Assembly: GCF_019175385.1 (NCBI RefSeq)
Contig: NC_083339.1
Coordinates: forward strand, 48,780,074-48,844,073
DNA from: Lycium barbarum
Taxonomy: Eukaryota > Streptophyta > Magnoliopsida > Solanales > Solanaceae
Length of the DNA stretch: 64,000 bases
Reading direction: 5' to 3'
Under the pieces are notes generated by a model. The model was given only the letters and a program-made list of their open reading frames with translations, was not told the DNA's origin and searched no databases. Positions 24,463 through 34,897 of the stretch are shown one piece after another; within the stretch, counting starts at the first letter, position 1, and every line of letters begins with the position of its first letter. A program made the translations under genes and the position numbers.

Positions 24463-26173
24463 GGCATGAGGTTGACGTATCTCCACCATATCTAGTGGCA
24501 GTATTACCCATCATATCCCGGATATGTCTCTTGCCTATAGTTACCCTTTTACCATCGGGCTTGGCCTCCCGATCCAAGAGGCTGTCGAGGCCTTTTGTTG
24601 CCAGTGTGGTGCTTGTCCTAGGCAACTAACCCCCCAAACTTGGAGAGTAGTTTGCTGCATGCAGTACCTGGCAACCCGGGCGAACCTTCCTTTCACTCTG
24701 GATCATCTGATCCATCTTTATTCCCCCTAGTACTTCGTGGGGGAATAATAAATCTTGCTTACCGAGGCTCCTAGGGCCTCATTACAAGTGCTGAAGAAGA
24801 TCATTATCGGGGATGGTGCAACCAGTTTGTGATGATATGCAACGACTGCCTTCACGACCCCATTCACGACCTTTCGGAGCGTTGGAACAATGCCCGTGAA
24901 TATCCATTCTTTCATTATCTACATTCTCTTTCTTCTTTCTCTCAGGTGCCCCTCTTTTTAACTCAATTTTCCATGTTTTTTTTTCAGCGGCCCCTGTCGT
25001 ACCTGAACATGCTTCATTCCTCCAGGGGACCAAGCTACACTTTTGTTGATAGGCGGAAAGGCAAAAGTCATGGTAATCATTCTTCGTTTTCCCTTACTCT
25101 CTTGCTATTTGAATCCAGTGATATTTCTCTGACTTCTTTCATACTTAGCTAGGTCTTCCCGCTCGAGAGGCCTCTATTAGGAAGGTGCCCTCCCGGGAGG
25201 AGACTCGGATTCGTATCATTGAAGTGGCTATGGAGGCGAGAAGTAGCAGGTAGCGAGCGCTTTTGGATGAGGTAAAGGCGTCTTCTTGTAAGAGGATCGA
25301 TGCTCGCATAAGAATGTGTCACCGACTCAGCAAATGCTTGAGGGAAGAGATGCAAAGGATAATCCACATTGAGGACTGTGATGGAGGGGGCATGAAGGTC
25401 CTTTCAGTCAAGGCTGTTGTGGGGATCGAGGTCAGTGAAGGCCACCCCGGGGGAGTGGGAGATGGTGCCGCCCATAGCGAGGGTGCAGGTGTTGGCCCCT
25501 CCGTTACTTGTTTAGGACTTAGTTTGGAGGATCCTTGACTCACTTGATGGGCATTTTCTTCATGTATCATGTATTCTCGACGTCTTATTGGTTATGTTCT
25601 GACTGAATGCATGCATTAAGTTTTTCTGCTTGTTCATTCTGGGGTCAAGCCACCATCTCTTCTGCCCTCGGGCTTTCTAGGAGTACCCCTCGTTCTTCCT
25701 CCTGTGATATGGAAAGGCTAACGGAGGGGAGCAAGTGACTCCTGAATGACCTCGCCCAACTTCGGAAGGAGAATAAAGGTCTTCAAGCTATGAGGACAAC
25801 TTTAACGCTTCAGTGGGACTTAGCCAAGCAAGCTGTGGCGACTCCGGAGAATACCTTCCAAATTATGGCTATCACTCGTCAGTTGCTCCGACATAGGTTG
25901 GATCGGGAGGAGGATGAATGTGATACTGCTCGGAAGCGGATACAAGCCCTTGAAACTTCCCGTGCTCAGCTAAGAGCCTGGAAGTAGTGTATGGTGCTTT
26001 GTCGAAAGGCTGAATGGCGGAGGGCCTCCTTACTTCGAGATTATCCTGTCCTCCAGACCCTGTACAAGGATTTTCAAGGCATCAAGGAAGGACAGATCGA
26101 TGTTTCTTCAGCTCTGATAGATGTGGAGGTGGATTTGGGCACAGTTGAGGCTGATATGAACGATATTCATGAT
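24463..26173 (+). pseudogene. Plant 'putative gypsy-type transposon' protein (PF04195-like), broken, introns retained
   Basis: The first block (24464-24730) encodes YPFTIGLGLPIQEAVEAF, ACPRQLTPQTWRVV and LPFTLDHLIHLYSP. This resembles the N-terminal domain of plant mobile-element proteins named 'putative gypsy type transposon'. After a degenerate stretch, 24990-25067 and 25157-25260 look like exons flanking an intron with GTAATC at 25072 and TTAG near 25148. The C-terminal block (25790-26200, one in-frame stop at 25986) is charged and probably coiled-coil (LLRHRLDREEDECDTARKRI). Stops and frameshifts make it a pseudogene. Element C truncates its start and LTR fragment F its end. The family call rests on pattern recall, not a search. 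Confidence 0.6.
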
Positions 26174-27129
26174 TTTCACGACCGAACTAGAGGGCCATGA
26201 CGGGTACCCGGAGCTAGCCCACCGAGCACCACCTTTCAGACTTCTTCAAACTCAACCTGAACATACACCATTCTTAATCACAAGCTTACTATGAATCGAT
26301 CTTGAATTACTCCTCAAAATATACGTATATACACAAGCCCACGAGACTACAAAATAATATACAAAACAAATGCTAAAGAAATCGTAAACATCTACCACCC
26401 ACACATATGTATCTACGAGCCTCTAACTCGAGTACTGAAGTTATAAGGACGGGACAGGACCCCGCCATGCCCCAAATATATACACAAAATAATTTACCAA
26501 TAAGCGGCAACTCCAGAGTAGTGGAGCGCTCATGTATAGCTGCTAACAAAGCTCCTAAGTGCTTATGTCGTCTCCCTGTCTACCTGCGGGCATGAACACA
26601 ACGTCCATAAAAGAAAGAACGTCAGTACGAACAATGTACTCAGTATGTAAGGCATGTATAACAACATAATCAAGAAATAAGAGAGCATAAGATGAAGAGA
26701 TAACCTGTAACTGATTGCCTCTTAAGGCGGAGTCATGCATACTAACTTTTATATTTAAAACAACATCATATCATATACATACATAAACTGCCCAACCATA
26801 TAGGTACGGTGTGATAATCATTAGCCCGCGTCCGGGCCTTTCACGTCCAGGGTAACCATCTCATGCCGCCCGCTAGTGGTGTCTGCCCAGCCAACTAGGC
26901 ACGGTGTAAGTATCATGATAGCCGCCCAATACGCCCATCGTAGTGGTGTCTGCCCGGCCAACTAGCCACGGTGTAATCACACATATACAAAACATAAAGC
27001 ATGCATGAGAGCTCAAGTCAAAGCTATAACTCTATTGGAGTGATGTAAGGTCGGTAACCTCTGATTATATTATGGATCATACATCATCACTAGATCTCAC
27101 CTTGAAGGAACTAGAATCATGAGGTGAGA
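26174..27129 (-). mobile_element. F: minus-strand LTR fragment related to element A's LTR
   Basis: In sense it ends GTCGTGAAA at 26174, a decayed TGACA terminus. It carries the conserved blocks TACTGAGTACATTGTTCGTA and CCCGCAGGTAGACAGGGAGAC, and the paired CCGTGGCTAGTTGGCCGGGC repeats. Its sequence follows the second half of element A's LTR. It stops abruptly at 27129, where element G's LTR begins, so it is a truncated fragment. Confidence 0.75.
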
Positions 27130-27483
27130 TGTTACACATAAAAAATTCCGAATTTGTTGCCTTGTGGATAGGCTAATGTGAGCTTAAGGTGATTATGAAA
27201 TCCTTACGAGATTAAGGAAGCTATTAGATAGCTTAAGGTGCATACCATAAGATTTTGAAGTTGTACGAATATGTGAAATTCAGTTTGTTGGAGGAAGTGA
27301 AATTTAAGTCGTGTTCGGAAAGGTTTTCGCTATATTTAGCGAATAATTATTTTGTGATGTCTTGAGGGGCTGCTATAGGGCCTATTGTATGGTTAATGAA
27401 GTATTATGCAAGTGTCAAAAAGGTTCCACAAGGATTGGAAGTCAAACAAATTAATGAGAGAAAATTTTGCATAACTGCGATTT

Positions 27484-27725
27484 ATACGAACACTTATAAT
27501 GTCCGTATAAGGAGGGTCCGTATAAGATGACCCTTACAGAAAGGGTCATTTTCTTGGTGGTGTTATACGACCAGTTGTACGGTCCGTATAACTTTATACA
27601 ATCCGTATAAGGGGGTCCATATAACTTGACCAATTACAGAAGGGGACTTTCCCATGGTGGTGTTATACGGTCCACTTATACGGACCATATAATATTATAC
27701 GGACCGTATTAGTGGTCCGTATAAA
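27484..27725 (+). promoter_or_regulatory. Element G U3: TTATACGGACCGTATAA palindrome cluster (left LTR)
   Basis: At least eight copies or half-copies of GTCCGTATAA or TTATACGGAC in both orientations lie in 240 bp, ending about 25 bp before the TATA box. The copy in the right LTR is at 37327-37580. Interspersed are repeats of CCCATGGTGGTGTTATACG. The density and position suggest a regulatory array. Confidence 0.65.
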
Positions 27726-27750
27726 TCCATCAGGCTGATTTTATATTTTT

Positions 27751-27757
27751 GTATAAA
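27751..27757 (+). promoter_or_regulatory. Element G left LTR TATA box
   Basis: GTATAAACAG directly after the palindrome cluster; in the right LTR the same site reads TATAAATA (37595-37602). Confidence 0.55.
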
Positions 27758-29600
27758 CAGATAGCCTTTGTTCATTTATTTCATTTTTCATTTTCCACAA
27801 GTCTTGAGAGCTCCAAACCCTTCTCCAAGCATATTCCACTCCAACCCAAGAGAAAACAAATATTTAGAGGCAAAAATCAAGGTACCCATGTGTTAGAAGT
27901 ATTGCTAGGGTTAGTAGACTACAAGAGATTCTTGAGTATTGAAGCTAGGGTTTTCACCTAAGTTGATAGCTGCTCCAAAGCTCATTCCCATGAGATAAAA
28001 GGTTAGTTTTCATGCTTATTTCATGTTATCATAGATGTTTTGGTGTTGAAGAACTTGGGTAGAAGAAGAAAGTAGAAAATGAGGGCTAAATATAACTTTT
28101 ATGATGTTTTTGAGTAGTAAGCTAACCTGGGTCATGATTCCTAGTATAATATGGATATAATCTTGTTATGGAAGGTAGAAATAGTAATGAGGAAGCATTG
28201 TATGAAAATCCGCTAAAATGGGTGTGAAGTTGTTGGTATGAGTTTATCATAAGGATGAAATTTGAAGGCTTAGTGGAATGTGATTACTTGACTATGATAT
28301 TGTGGGTGTTATTGTGGTTGTTGGGAGTTAGTTTGTAATATGGTGGATGTTGACAAAATAGGGGATATGCTACCCAATTTTCATTAGATCATGAATTGAT
28401 CTAGTTTGAATTTAAGAGTGTCATTAACGGTTAACCATGGTATGAATCATTCTAAATGTAGATTGTTCAAGATTCGACGGTGAACGTTAAGTAGTTAAAA
28501 ACACAAAGAGGTGTGTAAGGCTAACCCTTTTTTCATTAAGTCATGATTCCTTTGCTACATACCCTCTCATGAGTACCATAATGTCTTCCAAATGATTTTA
28601 TCTCTAAAGCTAATAAAGTTCATGATCCTCGATACTCTCATTATTCTATTCCTTCCCTCATATGATAGTTGATCCTCTTAGGATAGATATAACGAAACGA
28701 TGATGGTAATGAGGTTGATGATACTTATCGACTTTTATATATACGCGTCTAAGTATGTAGGTCTATTATGCAACACCAAGCTTATATATCCGGGTATGGT
28801 ACTTATCACGTGCACCTTTGTAGTTGGGTACGGATAACACTGAGCCTTGGTAAGGCCATGTATGTGTAACACCGAACCTTATTATGATCGGGTATGTAAG
28901 ACACCGAATCTCTATGGTCGGGTACGATATTACTACAAGTATAAATGTATGAAATGGAATGTCCTCAATAGAGAAAGGGGTAAGTAAATATGATGAACAA
29001 TGCTAGAGGTACAGGTGGCTTCATTATCTTATAACTTCTGTATCTCATGTCACTCATTATGCTTCTATTATGATGTTGATTATGCTTTACATACTCAGTA
29101 CATTATTCGTACTAATGTCTTTTTGTTTGTGGACGCTGCGTCATGCCCGCAGATGGCTAGGGAGACGGGCTTGATCCATAGATTTCTTATTCAAGGACTG
29201 CATAGAGGAGCTCCATTTCATCTGGAGCTACAACTTTTAGGTATTATTCTTTTGTTTACATACATATGGGCATGGCGGGGCCCTGTCCCACCTATACGAT
29301 GTTACATACTCTTCTTAGAGGCTCGTAGACAGTTGTGTATGGTTAGATGTTCTGCAGCCATATCGGCTCATATTTTGTATATTATTTTGATAGTCTCGTC
29401 GGCTTGTGTATATGGATATGGGCATTGTTGTTGATAATGATATAAATGTGTTGCTGCCCAACGAGATTAATAATGTTAATGCATCGAAATTATGAATAAG
29501 TTATGCGGCTCACCCAGATATGAATACGAATGTATGATAAGAGGTGCCCAGGTGGGTTAGCATCGGGAGCCGGTCATGGCCCTCTGTTTGGGTCGTGACA

Positions 29601-30315
29601 TGCGGCGTCGACAGGGTTCCGCAGCCTTGAAATCTATAGGTGTAGGTCGTCGACCTGCTGGTCAAACCGTACCGTTGGGAATTTTTAATTCCAAGTATAA
29701 ATATGTGATCCACGATTTTAATTCTCTTTTCCTATCTTCCAAGTCAGGGAAAAACCCTAGTATATTTACTCCCCACTTTTGCTATCATCATAGTGGTGAT
29801 TTTGAAAGAACCGAGCTCTGTAAATCCGACCTTGTGGAAAGGAAGGTTGTTTCTAGGGTTTCTTCAAAGTTGTGGAGCTTAGGAAGTTGGAGTTGAAGTT
29901 GATCCTTGAAATCTTAGAACCCTCAAGGTAGGTAAATGATTTCTACCCTTATACTTAAGTTAATTGTCAAGAGTTTTAGTGGATTTGAGTGAAGAGAGGA
30001 TACTTATGGAAGTGGTAAGTTGATGAAGGGTACGATAGTGATTTGGGGATATTTTTTTTTAGAGATGAGTGGGAATGGATTTGAGTATATTTTGATATAT
30101 AAGTGTTGTCATTGTTGTTGTGGGTATTGTGGTTGATGTTGGATCAAATGGGAAGTCAAAGGGTTGTTGAGCTTACAAGGAAAATATTGTCTACAATTCG
30201 TTAAGCTCTATATGTATCTAAAGTTGGTTGGTAAGTGAGGTAAATAGTTTAATTAAGGCCTATGTTATCTTAATTGTAGACTTACAAGTTCGAGAGATAG
30301 AAGTTGGACGATTGA
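29601..30315 (+). repeat. Duplicate of LTR X segment (715 bp)
   Basis: This segment is a near-copy of 39405-40119, with about five differences by eye. It is the middle of a different LTR family (X), with a TATA-like GTATAAATATG near 29694 and a splice-donor-like CAAGGTAGGT near 29930. Its presence between two LTR ends of element G marks a duplication. A 106-codon frame inside it occurs in both copies but only because the DNA is duplicated. Confidence 0.9.
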
Positions 30316-30412
30316 ATACCCAGATGTGAATGCGAATGCGAATGTACGATAAGAGGTGCCGAGGTGGGTTAGCACTGGGTGCCTGTCATGGCCCTCTGGT
30401 TAGGTCGTGACA
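30316..30412 (+). mobile_element. Element G: terminal 97 bp of the original 5' LTR
   Basis: CCCAGATGTGAATGCGAATG through GGTCGTGACA repeats the LTR end also present at 29513-29600 and 39308-39404, and is followed by the primer binding site. This is the surviving 3' end of the element's own 5' LTR. Confidence 0.85.
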
Positions 30413-30416
30413 AAAG

Positions 30417-30427
30417 TGGTATCAGAG
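30417..30427 (+). other. Element G: primer binding site
   Basis: TGGTATCAGAG, complementary to initiator tRNA-Met, four bases after the LTR end. Confidence 0.92.
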
Positions 30428-30471
30428 TAGTTCTGTCCTAGGGTGTGTCTACGAGCCATGTCCAGTCGAGT

Positions 30472-30511
30472 CTTGTTTATGGGTGTGTTACGCGCCATAC
30501 TTATAAATAGG
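30472..30511 (+). other. Element G: conserved leader hairpin
   Basis: CTTGTTTAT pairs with ATAAATAGG (with G-U pairs), and GGGTGTG extends the stem, about 45 nt after the primer site. Equivalent positions in B, J and N fold the same way. Confidence 0.5.
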
Positions 30512-30639
30512 AGGTTGCGGGCATTTTAGGAATAGATGACCTTCTTCCTTCATAAGATCATGCGATAGAGCCATGATATAAGGAGTTCTCTTTCCTTAAC
30601 AATTTATTATGTATTTTAGTAATATCTGTAAAGAGAAAA

Positions 30640-31930
30640 GCTTCGGTAGCCCAAAAGAGCAAAATAGTGGCAGAAAAGTGGGCGGAAAGAGTACCGCCAG
30701 TGGATATAGAGGAAGGTGAGTCCCAGAATGCGGCTTAATCTCAGTCCTCCAACTCAATGCCTATTTCTGAGGAGCACGAGGGAGCCTCAGCCCCAGCTCC
30801 GGCACCCCCTGCTCCTCCACCAGATGCTTCAGGCCAAGATGCGAAAGAGGCTATTCATTTACTTACTTAGTTGGTTGTCGCTCAGACTCAGCGGCAAGCT
30901 ACAGGGCAAGGTTATAGGGCTGTTAGTGCAAGGGCCCATGATTTTATTAGCTTGAACCCTCCAAATGTTTCAAGCAAAGCCGGATGAAGACCCTCAAAAC
31001 TTTATTAGCTTGAACACTCCGGTTAATGCATGCTTCAGACATTGAATCGGTAGAGTTAGCGTCCTATAGGTTGCGTGATGTCGTGGTTCATTGGTATACG
31101 GTTTGGATGGCTTCACGGGGAGTCAATGCACCTCCCCCGGTATGGTAAAAATTTGTGGAAGCCTTCCTCTGACATTACTTGCCCCCAGAGGTCCGGCAGG
31201 CTAGAGCCGATAAGTTCTTGAATCTTAGGCAAGGAAGTATGAGTGCCTTAGAGTATAGTCTCCGCTTCAATTCTTTGGCTAGGTATGCTCCGGCCATGGT
31301 AGCGGATATGGGTGACTGAGTACACTGATTTGTGAGAGGCCTAGGCCCACATTTTATGGATAGGTGCTTGACTGCATCCCTTCAGGACAACATGGATATT
31401 TCACACATTCAAGCCCATGCCCAGAACTTAGAGGAAAGCCAACAACAGCAAATGATTGAGCGTGAGTATGACAGAGGGTATAGCAAGAGGGATAGATCGT
31501 CGGGTCTGACGCGTGAGTTTAGAGGTGGGAAACGACAGCAGTTTTTGAGGCATTTAGGTCATTCTATGACTAGTGTGCCTCCACGATTTCCAGGCCAAAG
31601 ATTTGATAGATCTACTTATTTTGGATTGGGTCAGAGTTTCGAGGCTTCAGGTTCTCAGTTCAGAGGTGATTCGGGTCAGGCAAGGCCACCCGTGCCATGA
31701 TGTTCCCAGTGCGGGAAGTTACATTGGGGCCAGTGTCGACTAGGTTCAAAGGTTTGCTATGCATGCGGTCGGCCAGGCCATATCATCCGTGACTGCCCCT
31801 CGGTTAGTAGCAGGGGTAGGGCCCAGCCTTCAGGGTCGGCAGCTGGGTCTTCATCATTTATACGCCTTATGGGCCAGGTTCACATGCGCCAGTCAGCCAT
31901 GGTAGAGGTAGAGGGAGAGCCCCCAGTTGT
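30640..31930 (+). pseudogene. Element G: gag (capsid and zinc knuckle), broken
   Basis: Gag forms the virus-like particle and binds the RNA. The proline-rich N-terminus (PAPPAPPPDASGQDAKEAIHLL, about 30790-30870, off frame) is followed by the capsid region (31080-31700) with ESVELASYRLRDVV, FLNLRQGSMSALEYSLRFNSLARYAP and RGLGPHFMDR. Nucleocapsid motifs are CSQCGKLHWGQC (31705-31740) and the canonical CYACGRPGHIIRDC (C-x2-C-x4-H-x4-C, 31755-31796). Several stops and frame changes (for example at 30733, 31317 and 31698) prevent translation as one protein. Confidence 0.88.
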
Positions 31931-33114
31931 CCCAGCACCGTATTTATGCTTTGGCTGGAAGCTAGGATCTTGAGTCTTCCCTCTGATGTCATCACATGTA
32001 TATTATCGGTATTTTCTCATGATGTATATGCTTTGATAGATCCGGACTCCACATTGTCATATGTTACTCCATATATTGCGGGTCAGTTTTGGGTCAAACG
32101 GGAGTCAATTAAACCTTTTGAGGTATCTACACCTGTTGGTGAACCGGTAATAGCTAGTCAAGTATATAGAAATTGTGTAGTTGTGATTTATGACAATCAT
32201 ACTATTGTTGATTAACATGAGTTAAAAATGGTGGACTTTGATGTATCATGGGCATGGATTGGTTCGCTTCCTGCTATGCCAATGTTGATTGTAGAATGAA
32301 AATGGTTCGCTTCCAATTTCCGGGAGAACCAGTTTTAGAATGGAAAGGAAATACTGCGTCCCCAAAAGGTAGGTTTATTTCCTATCTAAAGGCAAGGAAA
32401 ATGATGACAAAAGGTTGTATTTACCATCTAGTTCAGGTTCAAGATGTAGAAGCTAAACCGCCAACACTTCAGTCTGTCCCCGTGGTGAATGAGTTTCCAG
32501 ATGTATTCCCGGAAGAGCTTCCTGGTCTCCCTCCTAAACGGGATATTGATTTTTCTATTGATGTGCTACTGGATACAAAACCCATATCCATTCCCCCTTA
32601 TAGGATAGCTCCCGCGAAGTTAAAGGAGTTAAAGGAGCAATTGAAGGACTTGCTTGAGAAAGGTTTGATTAGGCCTAGTTCTTCCCCGTGGGGAGCACCC
32701 GTGTTGTTTGTGCGAAAGAATGATGGCTCCTTACGAATGTGCATTGACTATCGGCAACTGAATAAAGTGACGATCAAGAACAAATATCCACTTCTGAAGA
32801 TTAATGATTTATTTGACCAATTACAAGACGCCAAATGGTTCTCAAAGATAGATTTGAGATTCGGGTATCATCAAGTGCGAGTTAGGGAGAAAGATATTCC
32901 TAAGACAGCCTTCAGAACCAGATATGGCCATTTCGAGTTTCAGGTAATGTCGTTCGGGCTAACTAATGCACCGACAGTATTTATGGATTTGATGAACAAT
33001 GTGTTCAGGCCTTTCCTATATTTATTTGTGATTGTGTTCATCGATGATATCCAGGTATATTCTAGGTCCGAGGCAGAACATGCGGATCATTTGCGTACTG
33101 TTCTTAGAGTTCTT

Positions 33115-33178
33115 CAAACTCGAGAGTTAATTGCCAAATTTTCTATCAAACTCGAGAGTTATTTGCCAAATTTTCTAA
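33115..33178 (+). repeat. 32-bp direct tandem duplication in RT
   Basis: CAAACTCGAGAGTTAATTGC... (33115-33146) is repeated at 33147-33178 with two or three differences. Element A has a single copy at the matching place. Since 32 is not a multiple of three, it creates a frameshift. Confidence 0.93.
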
Positions 33179-33571
33179 GTGTGAGTTTTGGTTGAACTCA
33201 GTGACCTTTTTGGGGAATGTTATTTCGGCCGATGGTATTCGGGTAGATACCCAAAAAATTGAGGTCGTGAAGACTTGGCCAAGGCCCATAACCCGTATAG
33301 AAGTTCGTTATTTTCTGGGCTTAGCAGGTTATTACAGGAGATTTGTAGAAGGCTGTTCTTCTATTTCTGCACCACTCACGAAGCTGACCCAGAAATCCGC
33401 TAAGTTTCAATGGACAGATGCTTGCGAACATAGTTTCCAAGAGCTAAAGGATAGATTAACTTCTGCCCCAGTCCTGACACTTCCAGAGGGATCAGAAGGT
33501 TATGTTATCTATTGTGATACTTCAGGCATTGGGCTAGGTTGTGTGTTGATGCAACATGGTAAGGTGATTGC

Positions 33572-33576
33572 ATATG
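33572..33576 (+). other. Target-site duplication ATATG, left copy (insertion H)
   Basis: ATATG flanks H on the left and is repeated at 34893-34897. Removing H and one copy restores the uninterrupted reading GCATATGCTTC, in the frame of RNase H. Confidence 0.93.
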
Positions 33577-33801
33577 TGTGAGGACCCACAGCTGGGCGCT
33601 GACCATGCTGTGAACCTCTGGGTATCTGACCCCATAACTGACTGCTGTGGCATCTGCGCCCTGCTGACTAGTCATGACATACTCAGGTATTGTATGAGCA
33701 AGAGACACAGACAATTCGATATACGCTGCAGCGGCTGGTATCGAACCCGTGACCTCTCCCCTTTTGTCCTCCCGAAGGAGACGACTTTCACCAGTTGAGC
33801 T

Positions 33802-33874
33802 GCAGCTCAATTGGTAAGAGTCGTTTCCTTCGGGAGAACAAAAGGCCTGAGGTCACGGGTTCGAGGCGCTGCAG
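33802..33874 (+). ncRNA. tRNA-like sequence in P1 right arm (SINE-type, not a functional tRNA)
   Basis: GCAGCTCAATTGGTAAGAG forms a D-arm and A box. GGTCACGGGTTCGAGGC forms a T-loop and B box. The ends GCTGCAG/CTGCAGC could pair as an acceptor stem. The T-stem 3' side is not complementary and no clear anticodon stem forms, so it is tRNA-derived rather than a tRNA gene. A related sequence runs in the opposite direction through 33730-33801. Confidence 0.6.
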
Positions 33875-34660
33875 CGTGTTATCTCGAATTATCGTGCCTC
33901 ACTGCTACAATACCTGAGTATGTCATGACTAGTCAGCAGGGCGCAGATGCCACAGCAGTCAGTTATGGGGTCAGATACCCAGAGGTTCACAACATGGTCA
34001 GCGCCCAGCTGTGGGTCCTCACAAAAAAGGTGACTTTTTGTCGAGGATCCACAGTGATCTGCACTGTAGGTTGCCCCCTCTACTGACTGCTGTGGGTATC
34101 TGACCCTGCTGACTAGCTGACATGCATCTGCGCATGGACTACTGAACTATTGTGGCAAGAAATCACAGACAATTCGCACACGCTGCAGCGCTTCGAACCC
34201 GTGACCTCAAGCCTTTTGTCCTCCCGAAGGAGACGCCTCGGGGGACAAAGGGCCTGAGGTCACGGGTTCGAGGCGCTGCAGCGTGCTATCTCGAATTGTC
34301 TGTGATTTCACTGCCACAATTACTCAGTAGTCCATGCGCAGATGCATGTCAGCTAGTCAGCAGGGTCAGATACCCACAGCAGTCAGTAGAGGGGGCAACC
34401 TACAGTGCAGATCACTGTGGATCCTCGACAAAAAGTCGCCTTTTTTGTGAGGACCCACAGCTGGGCGCTGACCATGCTGTGAACCTCTGGGTATCTGACC
34501 CCATAAATGACTGCTGTGGCATCTGCACCCTGCTGACTAGTCATGACATACTCAGGTATTGTATGAGCAAGAGACACAGACAATTCGATATACGCTGCAG
34601 CGGCTGGTATCGAACCCGTGACCTCTCCCCTTTTGTCCTCCCGAAGGAGACGACTTTCAC

Positions 34661-34745
34661 CAGTTGAGCTGCAGCTCAACTGGTAAGAGTCGTTTCCTTC
34701 GGGAGAACAAAAGGCCTGAGGTCACGGGTTCGAGGCGCTGCAGCG
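34661..34745 (+). ncRNA. tRNA-like sequence in P3 right arm
   Basis: Same layout as in P1, with CAACTGG in place of CAATTGG in the A box. P2 has a shorter counterpart (about 34180-34285) that keeps both inverted B boxes but lacks the A-box core. Confidence 0.55.
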
Positions 34746-34897
34746 TGTTATCTCGAATTATCGTGCCTCACTGCTACAATACCTGAGTATGTCATGACTA
34801 GTCAGCAGGGCGCAGATGCCACAGCAGTCAGTTATGAGGTCAGATACCCAGAGGTTCACAGCATGGTCAGCGCCCAACTGTGGGTCCTCACAATATG

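Larger units (their letters stand above)
27130..29600 (+). mobile_element. Element G: left LTR, rearranged (solo-like)
   Basis: This 2471-bp LTR starts TGTTACACAT and ends GGGTCGTGACA. It matches the right LTR at 36976-39404. It is not followed by a primer binding site but by 715 bp of another LTR (29601-30315), so it is not a normal 5' LTR. By eye, identity to the right LTR is roughly 92-93% up to about 29440 and about 99% beyond. Flanking 5-mers differ (TGAGA left, TGCGG right), as expected after recombination between LTRs of different copies. Confidence 0.85.
31931..33576 (+). pseudogene. Element G: protease, reverse transcriptase and start of RNase H
   Basis: The protease shows ALIDPDSTLSYVTP (31946-32215), with the usual DPGS changed to DPDS. 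A frame change follows where MVDFDVILGMDW should be. Reverse transcriptase runs open from 32248 to 33195, with [38 protein letters not shown] and FIDD (aspartates at 33043-33048). A 32-bp tandem duplication at 33115-33178 shifts the frame. The next frame (33192-33576) carries the RT connection and the RNase H start ([22 protein letters not shown]), where insertion H interrupts it. Apart from these lesions this is the best-preserved coding stretch in the window. Confidence 0.92.
33577..34892. mobile_element. H: triple-hairpin, tRNA-derived foldback insertion
   Basis: H is 1316 bp, begins TGTGAGGACCCACAG and ends with its inverted complement, and has a 5-bp target duplication. It consists of three successive long palindromes: P1 (33577-34023), P2 (34024-34445) and P3 (34446-34892). 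P1 and P3 are about 98-99% alike by eye; P2 shares their tRNA-like cores but has its own outer arms, starting AAAAAGGTGACTTTTTGTCG. Each palindrome carries tRNA-like sequence in both arms with Pol III B-box motifs (GGTCACGGGTTCGA); P1 and P3 also keep A-box-like sequence (CAGCTCAATTGGTAAGAG in P1, CAACTGG in P3). No protein is encoded, so any mobility depended on other elements. I do not recognise a named family. Confidence 0.85.

Noticed and set aside
25149..25570. Minus-strand frames of 72-91 codons opposite the PF04195-like pseudogene
   Set aside because: They are antisense shadows of the plus-strand exons.
29000..29434. 144-codon frame also present at 38819-39136 and (reversed) near 52921-53220
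   Set aside because: It lies in the conserved end region of element G-type LTRs. It recurs because the LTR recurs, and it is not kept open in all copies.
29576..29896. 106-codon frame found almost identically at 39380-39700
   Set aside because: Conservation is explained by the recent DNA duplication of LTR X; the frame overlaps LTR U3 and leader and shows no protein motif.
33802..33874. A functional tRNA gene
   Set aside because: A and B boxes are present but the T-stem does not pair and no clear anticodon arm forms; it is part of a palindromic repeat element.
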